Assembly (NCBI GenBank): GCA_039812545.1 | Contig: JBDIAR010000046.1 | Span: 1-19,497, forward strand | Direction of reading: 5' to 3' | Length of the DNA stretch: 19,497 bases | Source: JBDIAR01 sp039812545 | GTDB lineage: Bacteria; Actinomycetota; Actinomycetes; Actinomycetales; Dermatophilaceae | Part shown: in pieces, positions 15,422-19,497 of the stretch | Layout of the letters: the number at the start of each line of letters is the position of its first letter | Numbering within the stretch: position 1 is the stretch's first letter | Position numbers and translations under genes: made by a program | The notes under the pieces: model-generated | The model's input: the letters and a program-made list of their open reading frames with translations, nothing else | The model's database searches: none | What the model was told of the DNA's origin: nothing

Positions 15422-16599
15422 GTGAGCCGCCCGACGCTGCGGATCATCCGAGTCAGCCGGGTCTGTGGCGGTGTGCCCTGGCCCATCCGAGCGCCGTCCA
15501 GCACGGTCTCGTAGACCGCCATGATGTCCGCGCCCACCACCGACCAGTCGAAAATCGCGGCGCGCTCGCGTCCGACCTGTTCGAGGCGGCGGCGCTCGTC
15601 GGGATCGCCCAGCAGCGAGATCGCCTGTCGGGCCAGATCGGCCGGGTCCTCGTTGCGGAACATGCGACCGGTCCGGCCGCCGTCCAGGACCCGGGCGAAG
15701 GCCGGCAGGTCGGAGGCCAGGACGGGGGCTCCGGCGGCCATCGCCTCGATGAGGATGATCCCGAAACTCTCCCCTCCGGTGTTCGGGGCGACGTACACGT
15801 CGCACGAGGCGAACAGCCGCGCCTTGTCCTCGTCGGACACGGCCCCGAGGAACTCCACCGCCTCCCGCGTGCCGGCCGGCAGCGCCGCGCGGATCTCGTC
15901 CTGGTCGCCGGGCCCGGCGACCAGCAGTCGCAGCCCGGGATACGCGGCCAAAATCGCCGGCAGGGCCTCGGCGAGCACCGGCAGCCCCTTGCGCGGCTCG
16001 TGCATCCGACCGAGGAAGGCCATCGTCGGTCGATCGGCGGTGCCCTGCCACTCCGGCCGGGCCACCGCCGCGGCGAAGCGGTCCACATACACGCCGTTGG
16101 GAATGACGACGGCGTCGCCCCCCAAGTGGGTGGTCACCGTGCGCCGGGCGTCCTCGGAAACCGCGATCCGTCCGGCGACCTTCTCGAACGAGGGACGGAG
16201 CAAGGGGTATGCCGCCTGCATCGCCCGAGACCGGACGAGCGAGGAGTGGAAGGTGGCGACCATGGGGCCCGAGTGGGCCATCAAGGCCAGGACCGCTGCG
16301 CCGGGGACCGCTGGTTCGTGGATGTGGACGATGTCGAAGTCGCCGTTCTCCAGCCACTTGGACACCCGGGCGTTCGTTACCGGCCCGAAGTTGAGCCGGG
16401 CCACCGACCCGTTGTAGCGCACCGGCATGGTCCGACCGACCGAGGTGAGATAGCCGGGCAGCGGGGTGCTGTCGTCGGCCGGTGCCAGGGCGGACACTTC
16501 GTGGCCCTGCGCCAGGAAGAGTTCCGCGAGGTCCCGGATGTGGTTCTGCACGCCACCGGGGGCGTCGAAGGAGTACGAGCAGACCAGACCGATGCGCAT
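15418..16599 (-). CDS. pimA: Phosphatidyl-myo-inositol mannosyltransferase PimA
   Basis: The 393-residue GT-B, GT4-family enzyme transfers the first mannose from GDP-mannose to phosphatidylinositol at the inner leaflet of the membrane. The N terminus MRIGLVCSYSFDAPGGVQNH (G15, G16), HIHEP (92-96), H118 (equivalent by position to the catalytic His of mycobacterial PimA), R198 and K204 (GRMHEPRKG, donor phosphate binding) and the EX7E-type motif ESFGIILIE (277-285) are all present. The frame runs upstream to 17145 as a shadow of patA. The ATG at 16599 overlaps the patA stop (TGATG) and gives the family N terminus. Confidence 0.95.
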   Translation of the reverse strand: MRIGLVCSYSFDAPGGVQNHIRDLAELFLAQGHEVSALAPADDSTPLPGYLTSVGRTMPVRYNGSVARLNFGPVTNARVSKWLENGDFDIVHIHEPAVPGAAVLALMAHSGPMVATFHSSLVRSRAMQAAYPLLRPSFEKVAGRIAVSEDARRTVTTHLGGDAVVIPNGVYVDRFAAAVARPEWQGTADRPTMAFLGRMHEPRKGLPVLAEALPAILAAYPGLRLLVAGPGDQDEIRAALPAGTREAVEFLGAVSDEDKARLFASCDVYVAPNTGGESFGIILIEAMAAGAPVLASDLPAFARVLDGGRTGRMFRNEDPADLARQAISLLGDPDERRRLEQVGRERAAIFDWSVVGADIMAVYETVLDGARMGQGTPPQTRLTRMIRSVGRLT

Positions 16600-17576
16600 C
16601 AGCCACCGGCCCGGGACGTGCGCGCGGGGTCCAGGTCGTCGACGAAGACCCGTTGCAGCATGTGCCAACTGCTGGTGTGCACGGCGATCATCTGCGCCAG
16701 GTGATCGGCGCACTGCTGGGTCAGGTCCGTCAGAACCTCGTCGCGGGGGCCCTCCACCCGCGGAGTCAGCGCCGGACCGATGTCGATGACCGTGCGATAC
16801 CCGCCGAGCGGGCTGCTCGGGTCGGCCTCGTAGTGAATCGCCGCGGCGTGCAGCGGCGCCCCCGTTACCAGGCTCAGGGCCGCAGGTCCCTTGGCCATCC
16901 GGGCCCGGTGCCCGAGGAAGTCGACCTCCACCCCGCTGTCGGTCAGATCGCGGTCGGCGGCCAGGCATACGAACCGTCCCTCGGCCACAGCCGAACGCAA
17001 CGCCCCGAACGGGTTCGGTCCCCCGGTCAGCGGGATGATGTGCATGTCGATCGATTCCCGGAACCGCAGGAAGTCCTGGAACACGGCCTCCGGTTCCAGG
17101 CGTTCGGCCACGGTCGTGACGGGAGCGATGTGGCCGGCCGCCCACGCCCCGGCTAGGTCGAAGTTGCCACAGTGACCGACGAAGACGACCACGCCCTTGC
17201 CGTCCGCGAGTTCGGCGCGCACCGCGTCCGCGCCCAGACAGGTCACCGCGGCGGTGATCTCCTCGGCGCGGCGATCCGGCAACCGGAAGGCCTCGCAGTA
17301 GTACCGCAGATAGGACCGCATCCCGGCAGCGACGAGCGCGTCGAGGGCGGTGGGGTCCAGATCGGGCCGGGCCTTGGCGTAGTTGCTGCGCAGCCGCTGG
17401 ACCCGCCGGCCGCCGCGGCGAACGCTGAGGTCGGCGAGTTGGTCGAAGAGCCGGTATGCCACGGGCGCCGGCATCCGTCGCACCGCCGACCAGCCGATCT
17501 TGAATCCGGCCACGGTGACCGTGTCCCCGGTCGCGCCGACGAGGCGGCCGACCTGGGACCGTAAACCTGCGAGCAT
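16599..17576 (-). CDS. patA: Phosphatidylinositol mannoside acyltransferase PatA
   Basis: The 325-residue membrane-associated protein belongs to the LpxL/HtrB-like acyltransferase family. In actinobacteria this position, between pgsA and pimA, holds PatA, which acylates the mannose of PIM1/PIM2 from acyl-CoA. The HX4D motif is HCGNFD (H135, D140). DRDLTDSGVEVDFLG (about 208-222) is the second conserved block and contains a candidate catalytic acid, E217. MAKGPAALSLVTGAP and the PRVEGPRDEVLTDLTQ region also fit. The ATG at 17576 overlaps the pgsA stop (TAATG) and has GGAGG 4 bases upstream. The open frame beyond to 18266 is a shadow of pgsA. Confidence 0.93.
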   Translation of the reverse strand: MLAGLRSQVGRLVGATGDTVTVAGFKIGWSAVRRMPAPVAYRLFDQLADLSVRRGGRRVQRLRSNYAKARPDLDPTALDALVAAGMRSYLRYYCEAFRLPDRRAEEITAAVTCLGADAVRAELADGKGVVVFVGHCGNFDLAGAWAAGHIAPVTTVAERLEPEAVFQDFLRFRESIDMHIIPLTGGPNPFGALRSAVAEGRFVCLAADRDLTDSGVEVDFLGHRARMAKGPAALSLVTGAPLHAAAIHYEADPSSPLGGYRTVIDIGPALTPRVEGPRDEVLTDLTQQCADHLAQMIAVHTSSWHMLQRVFVDDLDPARTSRAGG

Positions 17577-18211
17577 TACGCCTCCGGCCTTTCCACGGTG
17601 CGATCGAACTCGATGGCCTGGCGACGAACCGTCCACATCCGCTGCACGACGGTCACCAGGCTCGCCAGCGCGAGCAGGACCAGGACGACGAAGAGCACGA
17701 CCTCGGATAGGCCCAGGCCCACCGCGAACGTCGTGACGAGGACGACCAGCAGGCGGTCGGCGCGCTCGGCGATCCCCACGGACGCCGTCATGCCGAGGCC
17801 CTCGGCCCGAGCCCGGGCATAGCTGACCACGCTGCCGAGGATGAGGCAGGCCAACGCCGCCCCGGCCAATGGGGTGTGCTGGCCCAGGCCGGCGAAGTAG
17901 AGCACCAGCCCACCGAAGATGGCCGCGTCGCCAAACCGGTCCAGCGTCGAGTCCAGGTACGCGCCCCACCGGGAGGAGCGGCCCGAGGCGCGCGCCATGA
18001 TGCCGTCCACGGAGTCGGCGAAGACGAACGCGGTGATCACCAGGGTGCCGGCGACGAAATGCCCGGAGGGGTAGAAGACCAGAGCCCCGAAGCACACTCC
18101 GAGGGTGCCGACGATCGTCACGATGTCGGGGCTGATGCCCAGCGCGAGGAAGAGTTTGGCGACGGGAGTCAGCAGTTTCGTGATCGTCGCCCGGGCGATT
18201 CTGTTCAGCAT
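17576..18211 (-). CDS. pgsA: CDP-alcohol phosphatidyltransferase (phosphatidylinositol phosphate synthase, PgsA type)
   Basis: The 211-residue protein has about six membrane helices and the complete CDP-alcohol phosphotransferase signature, DX2DGX2ARX8GX3DX3D, at residues 66-91 (D66, D69, G70, A73, R74, G83, D87, D91). In this operon context, just before patA and pimA, it is the actinobacterial enzyme that joins CDP-diacylglycerol and inositol 3-phosphate to give phosphatidylinositol phosphate, the precursor of PIMs. The ATG at 18211 has only a weak ribosome binding site. The 78 bp gap to the HIT gene may contain a promoter, with TACCCT close to the start. Assignment to PIP rather than PGP synthase rests on context. 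Confidence 0.93.
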   Translation of the reverse strand: MLNRIARATITKLLTPVAKLFLALGISPDIVTIVGTLGVCFGALVFYPSGHFVAGTLVITAFVFADSVDGIMARASGRSSRWGAYLDSTLDRFGDAAIFGGLVLYFAGLGQHTPLAGAALACLILGSVVSYARARAEGLGMTASVGIAERADRLLVVLVTTFAVGLGLSEVVLFVVLVLLALASLVTVVQRMWTVRRQAIEFDRTVERPEA

Positions 18212-18289
18212 GGCGGTACCAGGGTACTGACGGCAGCCGCTCCCGACGAACCGAACGGCCGGACATTGGGCCGCATTGTCAGTTGGGAG

Positions 18290-18838
18290 TCACTCGACCC
18301 AGCCGTCGGCCAGCATCGTCCGGGTGTCCTCCAGGAGCATGGGCAGGGCCTTGGTCTGGGCGACGATGGGCAGGAAATTGGCGTCTCCCTGCCATCGCGG
18401 GACCACGTGTTGGTGCAGGTGAGCGGCGATGCCGGCCCCGGCCACCGGGCCCTGGTTGATGCCGAGGTTGAAGCCCATCGGGCGCGAGGTGGCGGTCAGC
18501 GTGCGGATCGCCGCCTTCGTCAGCGCGGTGAACTCCAGCGTCTCGTCGTCGGTGAGGTCGATGTACAGCGAGACGTGACGGTACGGGCATACGAGCAGAT
18601 GTCCGGGGTTGTACGGGAACAGGTTCATCACGACGTAACAGAGGTCGCCGCGGTGCACCACCAGGCCCTCGGCGTCGCAAACCGTCGGGGCCCGACAGAA
18701 CGGGCAGTCCTCCCCGGCCTCATGGCTCGGTTTGGCCCCCTCGATGTAGACCATTCGATGGGGTGTCCACAACCGCTGCATGCCGTCCTCGACCCGGGCG
18801 AAGTCGGCCGCCGACTCCTGCGCTGGGTCGTCGGTCAT
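18290..18838 (-). CDS. HIT-family nucleotide phosphorylase/hydrolase (Rv2613c-like)
   Basis: The 182-residue protein carries the histidine triad HLHQHVV (140-146) followed by PRW, with GFNLGINQG (122-130) upstream, as in HIT enzymes. RLWTPHRMVYI (22-32) and CPFC (45-48) are typical of the group that includes the mycobacterial diadenosine tetraphosphate phosphorylase encoded just before pgsA. It probably cleaves dinucleoside polyphosphates in the cytoplasm. The gene lies 78 bp before pgsA. Its ATG at 18838 follows a TAGGAT -10 element by six bases with no Shine-Dalgarno sequence, so translation is probably leaderless. Confidence 0.92.
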   Translation of the reverse strand: MTDDPAQESAADFARVEDGMQRLWTPHRMVYIEGAKPSHEAGEDCPFCRAPTVCDAEGLVVHRGDLCYVVMNLFPYNPGHLLVCPYRHVSLYIDLTDDETLEFTALTKAAIRTLTATSRPMGFNLGINQGPVAGAGIAAHLHQHVVPRWQGDANFLPIVAQTKALPMLLEDTRTMLADGWVE

Positions 18839-18844
18839 GCTTCG

Positions 18845-18850
18845 ATCCTA
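18845..18850 (-). promoter_or_regulatory. -10 element (TAGGAT) of a likely leaderless HIT-gene promoter
   Basis: TAGGAT, six bases (CGAAGC), then ATG: the same geometry as at rel. It would begin transcription at the start codon. It may also drive the following pgsA-patA-pimA operon by read-through. The -35 region is weak. Confidence 0.5.
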
Positions 18851-18881
18851 CGGGGGTATGCCGACCCGCCACAGAGTCTTT

Positions 18882-18898
18882 CCGGCGCCGTTCGCCGG
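18882..18898 (-). terminator. Possible hairpin terminator after the GNAT gene
   Basis: CCGGCG and CGCCGG flank a 5-base loop, making a 6-bp GC stem 12 bases after the GNAT stop and before the HIT promoter. It is followed by GAAAGACT-type sequence rather than a run of T. U-tract-less hairpins can act in actinobacteria, but the evidence is weak. Confidence 0.3.
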
Positions 18899-18909
18899 CT
18901 GCGGCTGGG

Positions 18910-19413
18910 TCAGGAGGTGCTCAAGGCCTTGCCGAGGGACACATTGTGCGGGCTGCCCCAGTAATGCGCGAAACCGCTGCCGTCGACGTCCAGGTACCCC
19001 GTGGCTCGGTACAACGCCACCGCATGCGGCTGCAGATCGCCGGTCTCCAGGACCAGATGGGTGATGCCGACCGCCCGCGCTTCGGCTTCGAGTCGTGCGA
19101 GCATCGCCCTGGCATACCCCCGGCTGCGGTGCTCGGGCACGACGTACATCCGCTTCAGTTCGGCGTATGCCGTCCCGTCACCTTCCCGGGACAGGCCGGG
19201 GAGTTCCCCGAGTCGCCGCCAACCGCCCATCGCCACCGGAACGGCACCGGCATACCCGACGTAAAAGGCTCCCCGGCCCGGCGCGAAATCGGCGCCGTCC
19301 ACCAGACCCTCGTCCTCACCGCCGTAGATCCGGCGGTACTCGGCCTGGATCGCGACCAGCAACCGCTCGGAGTCCGGATGGTCGAAGCCCCGGGCGTGGA
19401 CTGTCAGTGCCAT
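18910..19413 (-). CDS. GNAT-family N-acetyltransferase
   Basis: The 167-residue protein shows the GNAT core: ELKRMYVVPEHRSRGYARAMLARLEAEAR holds the beta4 strand and the acetyl-CoA pyrophosphate loop (R-S-R-G-Y-A), ITHLVLETGDLQPHAVALYRATGY is the second half with the conserved late tyrosine region, and an ADFAPGRGAFYVGYAG strand pair precedes them. The substrate is unknown; it resembles small-molecule acetyltransferases. The start is set at the ATG at 19413, where GNAT-like sequence begins. The frame stays open to 19494 near the window edge, so a longer protein is possible. In mycobacteria the gene here is thrS, so this may be a local insertion. Confidence 0.85.
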   Translation of the reverse strand: MALTVHARGFDHPDSERLLVAIQAEYRRIYGGEDEGLVDGADFAPGRGAFYVGYAGAVPVAMGGWRRLGELPGLSREGDGTAYAELKRMYVVPEHRSRGYARAMLARLEAEARAVGITHLVLETGDLQPHAVALYRATGYLDVDGSGFAHYWGSPHNVSLGKALSTS

Positions 19414-19497
19414 CCCCGGCCATCCTCGCTCACCGGCGGAACCCTTTACGCCGGTTCGGTCGGACTCCGCTACGGCCGGGAACTCGCTTCGCATCGT

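Noticed and set aside
18856..18862. Intergenic copy of the 7-mer upstream of the HIT gene as an operator
   Set aside because: It lies in the -35/-10 spacer, but with a copy about every 630 bp a single promoter copy is not evidence of specific regulation.

Overview
The window is a dense, roughly 70% GC stretch of an actinobacterial chromosome. Three things point to that phylum: the codon use, the phosphatidylinositol mannoside genes (pgsA, patA, pimA), and a conserved gene order. Read along the minus strand from the right end the order is HIT - pgsA - patA - pimA - pdxS - pdxT - yebC - ruvC - ruvA - ruvB - yajC - secD - secF - apt - rel. From memory, this is the core order around Rv2613c to Rv2583c of Mycobacterium tuberculosis. 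The SecD insert, the LemA-like gene and the small accessory genes make a Micrococcales-type organism (Intrasporangiaceae or Dermatophilaceae) a reasonable guess, but I cannot prove a genus.

From the right: a GNAT acetyltransferase (19413-18910), a HIT hydrolase probably read from a leaderless transcript, then a tightly coupled operon pgsA-patA-pimA-lemA-like (18211-14855) that starts phosphatidylinositol and PIM synthesis. A plus-strand YbjJ-like MFS transporter (13650-14858) converges on it, the two stop codons sharing TTAA. The transporter diverges from pdxS-pdxT (PLP synthase, 13455-11900). A two-gene plus-strand island follows (10787-11892): a zinc-finger/GNAT protein coupled to a lipoprotein with a DsbD-N-like cysteine motif. 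Further left lie yebC and a family 5 uracil-DNA glycosylase, the SOS-type ruvCAB operon with a candidate LexA box, the Sec accessory operon yajC-secD-secF, then apt and the bifunctional (p)ppGpp enzyme rel, which also has its own leaderless-type -10 element.

There is no gene-free stretch over 300 bases; the largest gap (13456-13649) is the pdxS/MFS divergent promoter region. I saw no rRNA, tRNA, CRISPR array, insertion sequence or phage gene.

The most unusual signal is not a gene. The 7-mer GGCATAC (or its complement GTATGCC) occurs about 31 times in 19.5 kb, about 15 times more than base composition predicts. It lies on both strands and inside nearly every gene, and it is made with otherwise rare codons (TAT, GCA, GTA, ATA, CAT). 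This looks like a genome-wide iterated DNA word, comparable in density to DNA-uptake sequences or cyanobacterial HIP1. I know of no description of it for actinobacteria.
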